Positions 12,243-23,251 of a DNA stretch of 64,000 bases are shown here, piece by piece; the first letter of the stretch is position 1; each line of letters opens with the position of its first letter. The notes under the pieces were generated by a model, which was not told the origin of the DNA, made no database searches, and worked only from the letters and a program-made list of their open reading frames with translations. The stretch is taken from NCBI RefSeq assembly GCF_033568475.1, contig NC_133122.1, forward strand, positions 14,884,763-14,948,762, read 5' to 3'. The translations under genes were made by a program, and so were the position numbers. Origin of the DNA: Henckelia pumila. Taxonomy: Eukaryota > Streptophyta > Magnoliopsida > Lamiales > Gesneriaceae.

Positions 12243-13052
12243 TGTTGGAAATTTTATTATTGAATGAATTACAATTGAAATGGGCTTGAAAGGGTTTGAA
12301 TTGATTAACCCAAATTGTTTGTAAAAGCCTTGTCCAAAGTATTACAAAATTCAAAATTTTGGTGAAATAAATTGGAGGAAAATGGGGAAATGGTAGTCCC
12401 ACATTGAAACAACTTCAATTTGTTGTTCACCTTAATTAGTCCAACATTGGACTATGGGATTAGGCCCTTAGGGCACCGGATATTTTGTAAAGGGGCAAGA
12501 CGCTAATCGATGCAACAAACACGCGCGCGCGCGCGGCCGGCCGGCTCGGCGCGGCGAGGCGAGGCGAGGGGTGGTGTGGTGTGGTGTGGTCTTCTGATCC
12601 GATCGGTAAATTATTACCGCGCGGGCGCAGCACCTCACATGCGAGACAGTGAGTTCAAAACGGCTTGCGCCCGAGCGGTCAAAAATTGCCGCGCGGGCGC
12701 GGTACCAAAATAGCGAGACAGTAGGTTGGCTTAAAATTGGCCGCTCGAGCGGTAGAAAATTACCGCCCGAGCGCACCTTCTGATTCTCAAAAATCTCTCC
12801 CTCACTTTCTCAAAGAAAATTTAAAGCATATTTTTGTTCGTTGAAGTTCGTGATATTTGCTGTGCTGCTATATCACGATCGAAAGTCGTTGTATCTTAGA
12901 GACGATTGCCGCTAACGTTTAGCACTTGGAACGGGCAATTTCGTCTTGCGGATAGAGAGTTTCTCTCGCCTCGACTGTGTTCATTATTGTCGCTGTTATT
13001 GTTGCTGCTGTTTAAACAAGGTTTTCAGAATTTGGAATACACCCTTCTAACA
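12243..13052 (+). repeat. Nested solo copia-type LTR (810 bp)
   Basis: It begins TGTTGGAAATTTTATTATTG and ends ACCCTTCTAACA, a typical copia TG...CA pair, and sits inside the older solo LTR. Flanks are ATCCT (left) and ATCTG (right), an imperfect candidate duplication. The middle holds a GC-rich low-complexity run (12522-12592) and a repeated GC-rich unit. A pyrimidine-rich leader-like stretch follows. Confidence 0.7.
12597..12780 (+). repeat. Three diverged GC-rich units inside the nested LTR
   Basis: Three successive segments carry ATTACCGCGCGGGCGC, ATTGCCGCGCGGGCGC and ATTACCGCCCGAGCGC, each preceded by GATCGGT, GAGCGGT or GAGCGGT. The spacing is about 70 bp, with GCGAGACAGT shared by the first two. 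They stand out from the AT-rich surroundings and may form hairpins in RNA. Confidence 0.6.
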
Positions 13053-13214
13053 ATCTGAAGACTCATCTGACCATCACATCGATCTGATCCCAGTATACGA
13101 TCTGGGCCATGCACTCATCTGAACACCGAGTTCATCTGATCTGTACTATTCGATCCGATCTCTTCTCTATTCCCATTTAATTTGATAGAGGCATACTTCA
13201 ACAATTAGAAATAA

Positions 13215-13247
<33 letters not shown>
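13215..13247. repeat. (TA)n/(CA)n microsatellite
   Basis: About 25 bases of TA followed by ACACACAC, just past the right target duplication of the solo LTR. Simple repeat. Confidence 0.9.
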
Positions 13248-13780
13248 TATAAATATAGCAAATCTACGTCAATGTTTTCAAACTTAGGAATTCGGTGATC
13301 GAAATTGTACCTACGCTTATATGATCTCTTTATGAGTTCTCGAGATTTAATCAAATTTTACAGCACTCTATTTAAGATTGAAACCATATATAAACAAATT
13401 TGTTCTGCAATGGTTGATCCCAAATTTAAAAGACAAACCTCAGTTCTTATAAAGTGTATTATTTATAACAAATAAATTTGGGATTTGGGATTTACAACAA
13501 AACATCCAAAAAAATGTTGATACTAAATTAAATATGATTGGCTATTACCTATGTGACAGTGCAAACCAACAGCCACATGACAAATGTCATAAAAAGTGAG
13601 AATTATTTTAATCGTCAAGAATTCATTATGGAGCTGTTTGTGTGTATAATAATGTTATCATAATAATTACATTACTTACTAACAACTTCGATTTATAATC
13701 AAATTTTTTTCTCCATAATTTAGTGTCTGAAATTTGTGCATGCTAAATTAACTCACCATTTAACTAAAACTTTTCTACGC

Positions 13781-13783
<3 letters not shown>
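13248..13783. other. AT-rich sequence, no gene seen
   Basis: No domain-bearing frame, and no TIR or LTR pair that I can defend. Confidence 0.5.

Positions 13784-13844
<61 letters not shown>
13784..13844. repeat. (TA)n microsatellite
   Basis: About 60 bases of uninterrupted TA. It produces an apparent frame of alternating Tyr and Ile at 13736-13930, which is not a gene. Confidence 0.95.
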
Positions 13845-13848
<4 letters not shown>

Positions 13849-15150
13849 GTACAATAATATCATTGCGACGTATTGTGTGTATCAGAGGCTAGAATTATAT
13901 ATTTTATCCTATAAAAAAAATAGGAAATAGTTTTTTTTTATTACAAGTGGGGTGAAGTAAGTCTCGTACAGTGAGACATAACAGCCCAACTTAGCCCAAA
14001 GGGCTAGTGGCAAAAATAGTCAATATTAAAAGTTGTGGCTGGTCAATTTTATTTTAATTTATTTAAAAAATAGAAGAATAATTGGTGATAATTTCAAATG
14101 GGTTATTGGTCTGTTTTGTTTAGCTTCCAAAGTAGGCTAGCCCAAATAAAAATGGTCCAGTGATTTGCCCAACGGAATTGTTCATTCACTTTAGTTTATG
14201 ACCCAATCAACATTCCCCATCCTACCTACATATATAGTACTCCCTCAGGGATAAACAATTAATTAGCATGTATTTTAATTACAATTTCACACAAAAAAGT
14301 TGCATAAATTTTTTAAAATACTATTTTATTTTAATTATTTTTAAGCATGTATTTTTAATTACAATTTCAAAAAAAAAGTTGCATAAATATTTTCAAAATA
14401 CCATTTTATTTTAATTATTTATCATTTATTTATTTTTATTAATTATGTCATTAATTACATATTAATTGTAAATATAAAAACACGTTAAATTATAAGTTGC
14501 ACAAAAAAATTTAACCAAATATGGATACATTTTAGTCATAAGCCATAAACCTGACCCAATACTTGTTTAAAAAGATTTTTTTAAAAAAATTAAACAAAGC
14601 TTTCCAATATTTGTAATATTTATTTTTTCCCAGTTAGTTGAGGAGGTGTTGTGTTATAATTGGGTCTCGAACTCGATTGAAACCTCGTTCCACACTAGAA
14701 GAGCTACATGTTATCGGCAATATTTGTAATGATCAATTGCGGAAACATAGAGTGTGAACTTGAGCTAGCTCAATTGTATTAATATTTCCTTTGTTTGAAA
14801 GTATATGTGATAAGAAATTTATAACCTTCATCAGGTGGGAAATTTTGAGATAGCTTGATTAATGAGTTGTAATTAAAGTCAACTACCGTAACTGGAAGTC
14901 AGGTTTTCTAAGGGTTTCTTTCTTTCTTTTTCTTTTTTTAAACATCGTTTCCTATCATTTCGGTCAAGATCGCTATAAACCCAACCGGCCGACGCTTGAT
15001 TAAGACGGTGTGTATTTATATATATCCGTTTTTACAGAATATGATGAGGAATATATAAATGGTTAGGCAACATTTTGGGGAAAATGGAGAAAGATTTGAT
15101 TAATCTGTAAGGCCAACGTACAACGGTAACCGGAAATCGTCTTAGTTTGG
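13845..15150. other. AT-rich intergenic sequence with one local duplication
   Basis: No coding signal. TAGTACTCCCTCAGGG at about 14234 resembles the end of a Stowaway or Tourist MITE, but no partner end was found. It contains the tandem duplication at 14265-14422. Confidence 0.5.
14265..14422. repeat. Tandem duplication, period 79 bp
   Basis: AGCATGTATTTTAATTACAA starts one copy at 14265 and AGCATGTATTTTTAATTACA starts the next at 14344. Both continue with GTTGCATAAAT and ACCATTTTATTTTAATTATT or a one-base variant. Confidence 0.75.
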
Positions 15151-16036
15151 GTAAATTAGCATTCAGTCCCTAAACCCTAACACATATATGTGTTCAGTCC
15201 CTTGTCATAAAAAAATATGTTTAAACTCCCTGAGCCCACATCTTTTTCTCGGATGAAAATAAGTACAAAATATTGAAAATATGGTACGAATACATGATAT
15301 TCAAGCACTAATTGTTCAAGATCGAGTACAAAAAATAAAATTTTGAGTATAAAACCTGAACATCTTTATTAATATGAACTTGTAATATATATTTGAATAC
15401 TAAAAAATCATAGAAAGTGAGCACAAAACATTGAAAATATGATACTAATACATGATATTCAAGCACTAACTATTCAAGATCAGGTATAAAAAATAAGATT
15501 TTAACTATAAAAACTGAACATCTTTATTAATATGAAATTGCAACATATGTTTGAATATGCAAAAATCACAAAATTGTACCAGATCTAACACATTTTGTAC
15601 TCAAAAATCATATATTAATACCATATTTTCAATGTTTTGTACCCATTTTCATCGAAATAAGATAAATATGTCATTAATATCGATTTTTTCATAGTACTCA
15701 AAAATCATATATTTGTACCATATTTAACACATTTGATACTGAAATATCATATACTAGTACCGTATTTTTGATATTTGTACCGATTCTCATCCAAAAAACA
15801 CTATGTGTCACTAATATCAAATTTATTTATATATTTAAGTACTCAAAAATCTTACATTTGTACCATATTTGAAATATTTGATACTCAAATATCATGTATT
15901 CGTACCATATTTTCAACGTTTTGTACCGAAATTCAACCGAAATATTATGTGGGCCCAGAGAGTTTAAAAAATGATTTTTCTGACAAGGGACTGAAAATGT
16001 ATTTTTGTTTCATTTAGGGACTGATAAGTAATTTAC
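15151..16036. mobile_element. Long-TIR fold-back element (886 bp), no coding capacity
   Basis: The left end begins GTAAATTAGCATTCAGTCCC. The reverse complement of the right end begins GTAAATTACTTATCAGTCCC. The similarity continues inward for more than 100 bp, including TTCAGTCCCTTGTCA, then TTTAAACTC and GGGCCCACAT-type phrases. Between the arms are many diverged copies of a unit around GTACCATATTTTCAATGTTTTGTACC, also in both orientations. No flanking duplication is visible, so the superfamily is unknown. Confidence 0.6.
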
Positions 16037-16106
16037 AGATATTTTTGAATCCATCTTTTTAGGCGTAATTTGGATGTTGGAAGAGAAAATAAGCGAAAAT
16101 TATTTA

Positions 16107-16160
16107 AATCACGTACAGTTCTCGCTCTCCCGTGAACTCCAATCACGTACAGTTCTCGCT
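16107..16160. repeat. Templated-looking junction: a 20-mer repeated at 34-bp spacing
   Basis: AATCACGTACAGTTCTCGCT occurs at 16107-16126 and again at 16141-16160. The second copy ends exactly where Athila gag homology begins (compare 21421 onward). A short duplicated filler at a deletion breakpoint is the classic product of end-joining repair. Confidence 0.75.
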
Positions 16161-16161
16161 G

Positions 16162-17987
16162 AAAATTGAGATCACTACTTTCAAACAGCAAGATTTTGAG
16201 CAGCTTTATGAAGCTTGGGAGCGGTACAAGGAGTTGCTTAGGAAGTGTCCAAACCATAATTTTTCGAATTGGGAACAGATTGAGTTATTCTACAATGGTT
16301 TGAATGGCCCAACGAGGATTTCTGTGGATGCTGCAGCTGGAGGTTCAATATTTTCTAAATTTCCTGAACAGCCTTATGAGATGCTTGAGCAAATGACTGT
16401 TAACAGTTATCAGTGGCCGAGTGAGAGATCTATAATAAGGAAGCCTGCTGAAATTCATGAGGTTGATGCATTCACTGCTTTGACTGCTCAGATGGCTACT
16501 ATTTCTACACAGTTGGCTGCACTGACCAAAGGCAATCAAGTTTCTATTAAGACATCGCTGGCGACTGCCGTAAATTCTGCTGATGGATTTGAGAGTGTGG
16601 AGCAAGCTCAATATATGAACAACAGAAATTACAACAACTATCGAGGTAATCATGTACCCAATCAATATCATCCTAGTTTGCGTAATCATGAGAATTTTTT
16701 ATATGCAAATAATAATAATGTGTTGAATCCTCCTCCGGGATACAATACAAATAAGGGTGAGGGTAAGCCTCCTTTGGAGGATGTTGTTAATGCTTTTGTG
16801 CAGGAATTGAGCAAGAGGATGGCGAGGACTGAGACTCGCCTTGACAGCTTAGAGACGCATGTGGCCAACATGGGTGTTGTATTGCAATCCATGGAGACTA
16901 GCATTGGGCAGTTGGCGAACACACTGAAAGATAATAACAGAGGTCAATTCCCAAGTAATACTGAGGTGAATCCCAAGGAACAGTGTAATGCTATCACTTT
17001 GAGGAGTGGGAAGCAGGTGGATAATGAAGAGGGCAAATCTGAGAGCAAGACGTCTGAAAAAGTTGCAGTTGACGAGAAGAAGGTCGAGGAGAAAGAGTCT
17101 GAACCTGAGCAGAAACCGATGTACAAATCTCCTCTTCCATACCCCCAAAGGTTCAAGAAGAAGGCAGTGGACGAACAGTTCTCAAAATTCTTGGAGATTT
17201 TCAAGAAGATACATATCAACATCCCTTTTGCTGATGCTTTGGCACAAATGCCGAATTATGCGAAGTTTATTAAAGAGGTGATGTCCAAGAAAAGAGGCTG
17301 CAAGAGAATGAGGTGGTGAGCTTAACTGAAGAATGTAGTGCTGTGCTCCAAAAAAAGATGCCACAAAAGCTGAAGGATCCAGGGAGTTTTACTATTTCTT
17401 GCACTATTGGTTCTTCTTATTTTAATAATGCACTTTGCGATCTAGGAGCTAGCATTAATCTGATGCCTTTGTCTATTTTCAGGAGCTTAGGACTTGGCGA
17501 GGTGAAGGCCACAATGATCGCATTGCAGCTAGCTGATAGATCTATCACATATCCGCTTGGAATCATTGAAGATGTTTTGGTAAAAATAGATAAATTTATT
17601 TTTCCGGCAAATTTTGTTGTGCTAGATATGGAGGAGGATGCAAATATGCCACTAATATTGGGGAGACCTTTCTTGGCCACTGCTGATGCCAAGATTGAGG
17701 TGAAGAATGGTGAGTTATCGATGAGTGTGGACGGAGAAAGAGTTATTTTTAACATATTCAAGAAATCAAGTAATCCACCAATCGAGGAATTATTCATGAT
17801 TGAGCGAGTTGTGAAGCTGAATGGTCATCCCAAACTTGTTCATGAGGTAGATTCAAAGAAGAATGATCCGAAGGTGTCAAAGAAGAAGAAGAAAACGATG
17901 AAGAAATCAAAATTTAAAAAGGTTGTTGAATATATTTGGAGGGTGAAAGCGAAAGGGAAGACCCTCAAAAAAACGAAACCGGGCTAG
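16162..17987 (+). pseudogene. Athila gag-protease, unit A (5' truncated, one frameshift)
   Basis: The gag part reads KIEITTFKQQDFEQLYEAWE, then NGPTRISVDAAAGGSIFSKF and VNSYQWPSERS, which are hallmarks of Athila Gag. A coiled-coil-like stretch (ETRLDSLETHVANMGVVLQS) follows. Compared with unit B one G is lost near 17296-17300; this ends the gag frame at 17319 and moves the protease to another frame (17313-17987). The protease has DLGASINLMP as the active-site region, with the later ILGRPFL motif. A lysine-rich tail ends at 17985. Gag would form particles and the protease would process them. The missing N-terminus and the frameshift mean this copy makes neither in full. Confidence 0.88.
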
Positions 17988-19262
17988 AATTGGAATAAAG
18001 TTGGGCTATGAACTATAAACTAAGCGCTTCTTGGGAGGCAACCCAAGCTAGTTGTTTTTTGCGTTTTTTTTACTTTATTTTAGTTGTTTTCCTTTTTATT
18101 ATTTTTTATCATGAGGAAACTTGACATCAATAATGATTTTGAATTGTGTAGGTGAAAAAGTATGGAGCTGAAAGAGTTTAGGAGCCACCCCTGATGAAGA
18201 GTTTTGAATGATTAAAATGGTGCTGAGTAGTGACGCTTGGTGCCTAAGGTATGTGTCCCTTGTTTTTAATGAATACTGTACATTGAGGACAATGCACAAT
18301 TTAAGTTTGGGGGGGTGTTTAAAAATTGTGAAAGTTTGAAATTTTTTATGAGTTAGTTGGAGTTGAAGGCATGATGTTGTAATTGTGTTGGCCTATGATG
18401 AAAATAAATTTTGTGTGCTGAAAAAGTTTATGTTAGCTATATTAATTTAATCTTGAGTTCTCACATTTATGCACGAATGCCATGATTTTCGATACTCCTA
18501 GCAATTAGAAAAAATTATGTGGATTTGTGATGTGGATTAGAGGATTTGATTCTTAACTCTTGTGATTTTTATTTGAAACTGAGGTAGATTTTTAAGATCA
18601 CAGAAGTGATTTAGGCGTTTTTTTTTGAATCTATTGAGTTTTTTTAGCCATTATATATTCATGAAAAATCCAAAACAAATTGAGTAGCTAAAAAGTTCAA
18701 AGAAAAGTAATGGCGGAGAAAGTAAGGTGAGGGGAGGCCTTGAAAAAAAAAATGGATTGGAATTCTAGTCCAAATACAAGGCATAAAGATGGAGATGTAT
18801 AGAGTAGAAGAAAGCCAAGACTAATGTCTGGCAATGCAAATAAAAAAAATTTAGCTACTCATAATCCTGCACAAATTGAAAATATTCAATTCCCTTTGCT
18901 TTGCATCATGAGTCTTTGTTTACATTGATATACATATGGATGTTTATCTCCTGCTGATTATACTTGAGCCTAATGTTAATCGAAAAAGTCCTGTTGATCT
19001 GTGTGAGTAAAAGTTGAACTTGGTTGAGAGTATTTTGAAACTTGAGGGCGGAGTTAATGATTTTATGAAGTTTACGGATTGCATGATTTTACCGAAAGTT
19101 AGGTGGGTAGCTGAGATTGGAAAATCACACACACACACGAGAACTCTTGAGAAAAATAGCCGACATGTGTATTGAATCTTGGAATGTATTAATTCGGAGG
19201 TCGACTATATTGCTCATTACTGTTTTTCTCGGGACTAGCAAAAGTCTAAGTTTGGGGGCATT
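17988..19262 (+). other. 3' untranslated region of Athila unit A, with two PPT-like tracts
   Basis: No long plus-strand frame. It holds GAGGACAATGC followed by AAGTTTGGGGGGG at about 18303-18317, and a second purine tract CTAAGTTTGGGGGCA at 19246-19260 just before the LTR. Both recur in unit B. Athila elements often carry an envelope-like frame here, but none is seen. Confidence 0.75.
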
Positions 19263-20776
19263 TGATAAGTGCATTTTATGCACTTAATTTATATATGATT
19301 TGACTTGGATTTTGTGATGTGTCGAGTAGATATTATGCGTATTTGTTGTTGTTTTTGTGAATTGCAAGGATTTGAAGAAAAGTAGCAAGAAGAAGCGGAA
19401 GGACGAATTATAGACAGCAAAGTTTACAAAATTACTGGAGGTTCTACATACATCGAAATCCGATCTCCACCGTTCAAATTGAAGTTTTGGATGTTTTAAA
19501 CTTTCTGTCAAAATTTCAGCTCGATCCGACGGCTAGAACTTAAGATATGATTTTTTCAAGATTGCTGCGCGTTGGACAAAAGGCATAGCGCTTCAGCGCC
19601 TCATTGGGAGCGCTCCAGCGCTTCTCTGTAGCTCAGTAAAAGAATTTTATTCAAAATTTCAGCGCCCCAGCTCTAGTTTTTCAGCGCTCCAGCGCCCGTA
19701 ATTTCATGTCTTAAGCGCCCTCCCGCCGTCTTTTGAGCGCTCCAGCGCTAGACGTCCGTCATTGAAAAATAAAATACGAAACTTGAGCGCTCCAGCGCTG
19801 CGCAGTCTCCAAAAATATGGAAAATCTTTAATCGAGTTTTAAAAGGGATTTTATGACTTAATCTGAAGGATATGAGGGTTTAGAGAGTTTTCCAGAGCAT
19901 AAGACGGCTATTGAGAGTTTTGAAGTGCATAAGAGCTCGAGAATTTGGTACGAAGACTGAAGACGGCGGCATCCGGAGACGGAGAAGCTTCATTTTAATT
20001 CGTTCTAGTTTCTCTTTGAACTCTATTTTTCTTAGTTTATGGATTGTTGGAAAACATGTTTTATTTGATTTTGAATTGCGTTATGAACTAATTTCTTAGT
20101 CTAGAGGTAGACGATCTTGACTGGATTGAGATATTTTGATTTATATATTTGAATTCTTCACACAGTTTATTTGTGTTTTCCTGATTTTAATGCTTTCAAT
20201 TTACTGGCCATAGATTGAATGATATTTTATTTAGAATATATCACTCGAGAGAGGAGATTTTGAATACGACATAGGAAAATACATCTTTGGTGTTTATATT
20301 GTTCGAGAGACATATAACTCCATAGAAGTCATTAAAAGAATTTTTGTGCTATTTACCGGATTTAATAATTGAACTTTGATATAGATATTGAGTTTGTTAT
20401 TGAATACGAATTTCTGCTTGACACTCGAGAGAGGTAGTAGAAAATAATAGAGATTCTTGGCTAATAAACTAGAAGAATTGATAATTGAACAATCATTAGA
20501 AATAAATTGTGGTGAACAGTCAAGTGAAGTCGAACCTCTAGCATTCTTCGCTTATTGAATTTTTCTCTCGTGAACTCGTGGTTATTTAGTTTTGTTTCTT
20601 GAAAATTTTAGTTTTATAAAATCAGATCAATTTCGTAGCTCTACATAGGATTAGAATTTTATTAGTTACAAATATTTGATATAATATCATTTATTCATTC
20701 TCCGTGGGATCGGCTTGGACTTAATTCCTATATTATAACTTGACATCGTGCGCTTGCGAGCGAATAACACGCAACA
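19263..20776 (+). repeat. Athila LTR shared by units A and B (1514 bp)
   Basis: It starts TGATAAGTGCATTTTATGCA, a characteristic Athila start, and ends ACACGCAACA. The PBS follows, and a PPT lies before it, so it acts as 3' LTR of A and 5' LTR of B. It contains the GCGC-rich array at 19586-19805. Confidence 0.93.
19586..19805 (+). repeat. Cluster of GAGCGCTCCAGCGC motifs in the Athila LTR
   Basis: Several near-copies of (G/C)AGCGCTCCAGCGC occur within 220 bp, for example GGGAGCGCTCCAGCGCTT, TCAGCGCTCCAGCGCC, and TTGAGCGCTCCAGCGCT twice. Each unit carries AGCGCT palindromes. The other LTR repeats the cluster at about 24848-25066 with a few changes. Confidence 0.8.
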
Positions 20777-20782
20777 AGTTTT

Positions 20783-20799
20783 TGGCGCCGTTGCCGGGG
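20783..20799 (+). other. Primer binding site of Athila unit B
   Basis: TGGCGCCGTTGCCGGGG lies six bases after the LTR end. This is the PBS form usual in Athila and Tat elements, usually assigned to Asp tRNA. It supports both the lineage and the LTR boundary. Confidence 0.9.
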
Positions 20800-20913
20800 A
20801 ATGAATTTTATTTGATTTATATTAAATTGTGCTAATTGGTCTTAATTTTGATTTAGAGCATTTTATTTTATTTTGTTGGTTCTAATTTTAAATCTTTCCT
20901 GTCTATGCAGTTT

Positions 20914-23251
20914 ATGCGAAAAAACCAAAGTTACGACTCACTGCTCTTTGATCCGGAAATCGAGAAAACTGCTAAAGCTTTGAGAAAATGTAGAAGAGAA
21001 GAGTTGCAACAAATGGCTGAAGAAAGGGAAAGAGCTGTCAATAATGCTCCAGTGCCGATCAGAGATCACTTTTGACTAGTGATCAATACTCATTATTCTG
21101 GGATAGCTCGGCATAAAATCACGACAAATAATTTTGAGTTGAAGCCAGCTCTGATTATTATGGTGCAGCAGAATCAGCTTAGGGGTGCAGCTACTGAAGA
21201 TCCATATTTGCACCTGCGTACTTTTCTGGAGATTGTTGACACAGTGAATATTCATGGTGTTACTGAGGACACCATCAGACTACGATTGTTCCCGTTCTCT
21301 CTTAGGGACAATGCTCGTAGTTGGTTGCAGTCACTACCTCTTGGGAGTATCACTACATGGGAAGACATGACATCCAAATTTCTAGCTAAGTACTTTCCTC
21401 CTGCCAAGTCTGCCCAGCTGAAAATTGAGATTACTACTTTCAAACAGCAAGATTTTGAGCAGCTTTATGAAGCTTGGGAGCGGTACAAGGAATTGCTTAA
21501 GAAGTGTCCAAACCATAATTTTCCAGATTGGGAACAGATTGAGTTATTCTACAATGATTTGAATGGCCCAACGAGGATTTCTGTGGATGCTGCAGCTGGA
21601 GGTTCAATATTTTCTAAATTTTCTGAACAGGCTTATGAGATGCTTGAGCAAATGACTGTTAACAGTTATCAGTGGCCGAGTGAGAGATCTGTAATAAGGA
21701 AGCCTGCTGAAATTCATGAGGTTGATGCATTCACTGCTTTGACTGCTCAGATGGCTACTATTTCTACACAGTTGGCTGCACTGACCAAAGGCAATCAAGT
21801 TTCTATTAAGACAACATCGCTAGCGACTGCCGTAAATTTTGCTGATGGATTTGAGAGTGTGGATCAAGCTCAATATGTGAACAATAGAAATTACAACAAC
21901 TATTGAGGTAATCCTGTACCCAATCAATATCATCCTAGTTTGCATAATCATGAGAATTTTTTATATGCAAATAATAATAATGTGTTGAATCCTCCTCCGG
22001 GATACAATACAAATAAGGGTGAGGGTAAGCCTCCTTTGGAGGATGTTGTTAATGCTTTTGTGCAGGAATTGAGCAAGAGGATGGCGAGGACTGAGACTCG
22101 CCTTGACAGCTTAGAGACGCATGTGGCCAACATGGGTGTTGTATTGCAATCCATGGAGACTAGCATTGGGCAGTTGGCGAACGCACTGAAAGATAATAAC
22201 AGAGGCCAATTCCCAAGTAATACTGAGATGAATCCCAAGGAGCAGTGTAATGCTATCACTTTGAGGAGTGGGAAGCAGGTGGATAATGAAGAGGGCAAAT
22301 CTGAGAGCAAGACGTCTGAAAAAATTGCAGTTGACAAGAAGAAGGTCGAGGAGAAAGAGTCTGAACCTGAGCAGAAACCGATGTATAAACCTCCTCTTCC
22401 ATACTCCCAAAGGTTCAAGAAGAAGGCAGTGGACGAGCAGTTCTCAAAATTCTTGGAGATTTTCAAGAAGATACATATCAACATCCCTTTTGCTGATACT
22501 TTGGCACAAATGCCGAATTATGCGAAGTTTATTAAAGAGGTGATGTCCAAGAAAAGGAGGCTGCAAGAGAATGAGGTGGTGAGCTTAACTGAAGAATGTA
22601 GTGCTGTGCTCCAAAAGAAGATGCCACAAAAGCTGAATGATCCAGAGAGTTTTACTATTCCTTGCACTATTGGTTCTTCTTATTTTTAATAATGCACTTT
22701 GCGATCTAGGAGCTAGCATTAATCTGATGCCTTTGTCTATTTTCAGGAGCTTAGGACTTGGCGAGGTGAAGGCCACAATGATCGCATTGCAGCTAGCTGA
22801 TAGATCTATCACATATCCGCTTGGAATCATTCAAGATATTTTGGTAAAAATAGATAAATTTATTTTTCCCGCGGATTTTGTTGTGCTAGATATGGAGGAG
22901 GATGAAAATATGCCACTAATATTGGGGAGACCTTTCTTGACTACTGCTGATGTCAAGATTGAGGTAAAAAATGATGAGTTGTCGATGGGTGTGGACGGAG
23001 AAAGAGTTATTTTTAACATATTCAAGAAATCAAGTAATCCACCCATCGAGGAATTATTCATGATTGAGCGAGTTGTAAAGCTGGATGGTCATCCCAAACT
23101 TGTTCATGAGGTAGATTCAAAGAAGAATGATCCGAAGGTGTCAAAGAAGAAGAAGAAAACGATGAAGAAATCAAAGTTTAAAAAGGTTGTTGAATATATT
23201 TGGAAAATGAAAGCGAAAGGGAAGACCCTCAACAAAACGAAACCGGGCTAG
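20914..23251 (+). pseudogene. Athila gag-protease, unit B (two stops, one frameshift)
   Basis: The start chosen is the ATG at 20914 (MRKNQSYDSLLFDPEIEKTA), the conserved N-terminus of Athila Gag. A TGA at 21073 interrupts it. The frame resumes with INTHYSGIARHKITTNNFEL, then LRLFPFSLRDNARSWLQSLP and FLAKYFPPAKSAQL, the Gag core. A second TGA at 21904-21906 stands where unit A has CGA. After the coiled-coil region (to about 22200) and a charged linker, one extra T near 22686 shifts the frame in the protease, which continues to 23251 with DLGASINLMP and ILGRPFL. The breaks differ from those of unit A, so each decayed independently. No RT follows. Confidence 0.9.

Larger units (their letters stand above)
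11575..13203 (-). repeat. Solo copia LTR (about 820 bp) interrupted by a nested solo LTR
   Basis: It begins TGTTAGGAATC and ends ACTTCAACA, flanked by ATTAG on both sides (11570-11574 and 13204-13208). With no internal region or partner LTR, this is a solo LTR left by LTR-LTR recombination. Orientation is minus: CTATATAAGCAG, a TATA box, reads on that strand near 12007-12020, with AATAAAAG further along. The phrase TACGTGGTTCGGCAAT followed by CCTACGTCCACGGG is typical of plant copia LTRs. The insertion at 12243-13052 splits it. Confidence 0.82.
16161..19262 (+). mobile_element. Athila unit A: 5'-truncated gag-protease internal region
   Basis: Homology to unit B begins at 16161 (B position 21421), inside gag, so the left LTR, PBS and gag start are missing. 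The unit continues through gag, protease and a long 3' untranslated stretch to the LTR at 19263. No reverse transcriptase, RNase H or integrase lies between protease and LTR; the protease frame is followed directly by GCGCTTCTTGGGAGGCAACC, a phrase typical of Athila 3' regions. It therefore resembles a TR-GAG type non-autonomous derivative. It shares the LTR at 19263-20776 with unit B. Confidence 0.85.

Noticed and set aside
12468-12776. 102-codon minus-strand and 67-codon plus-strand frames
   Set aside because: Low-complexity Arg/Ala/Gly composition from a GC-rich repeat in an LTR; no domain.
13736-13930. Tyr-Ile repeat frame; also the ones at 56871-57082
   Set aside because: Products of (TA)n microsatellites.
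21948-22484. 178-codon minus-strand frame opposite Athila gag (and 16686-17222)
   Set aside because: Antisense shadow of the Athila gag; composition follows the sense codons and no domain is seen.
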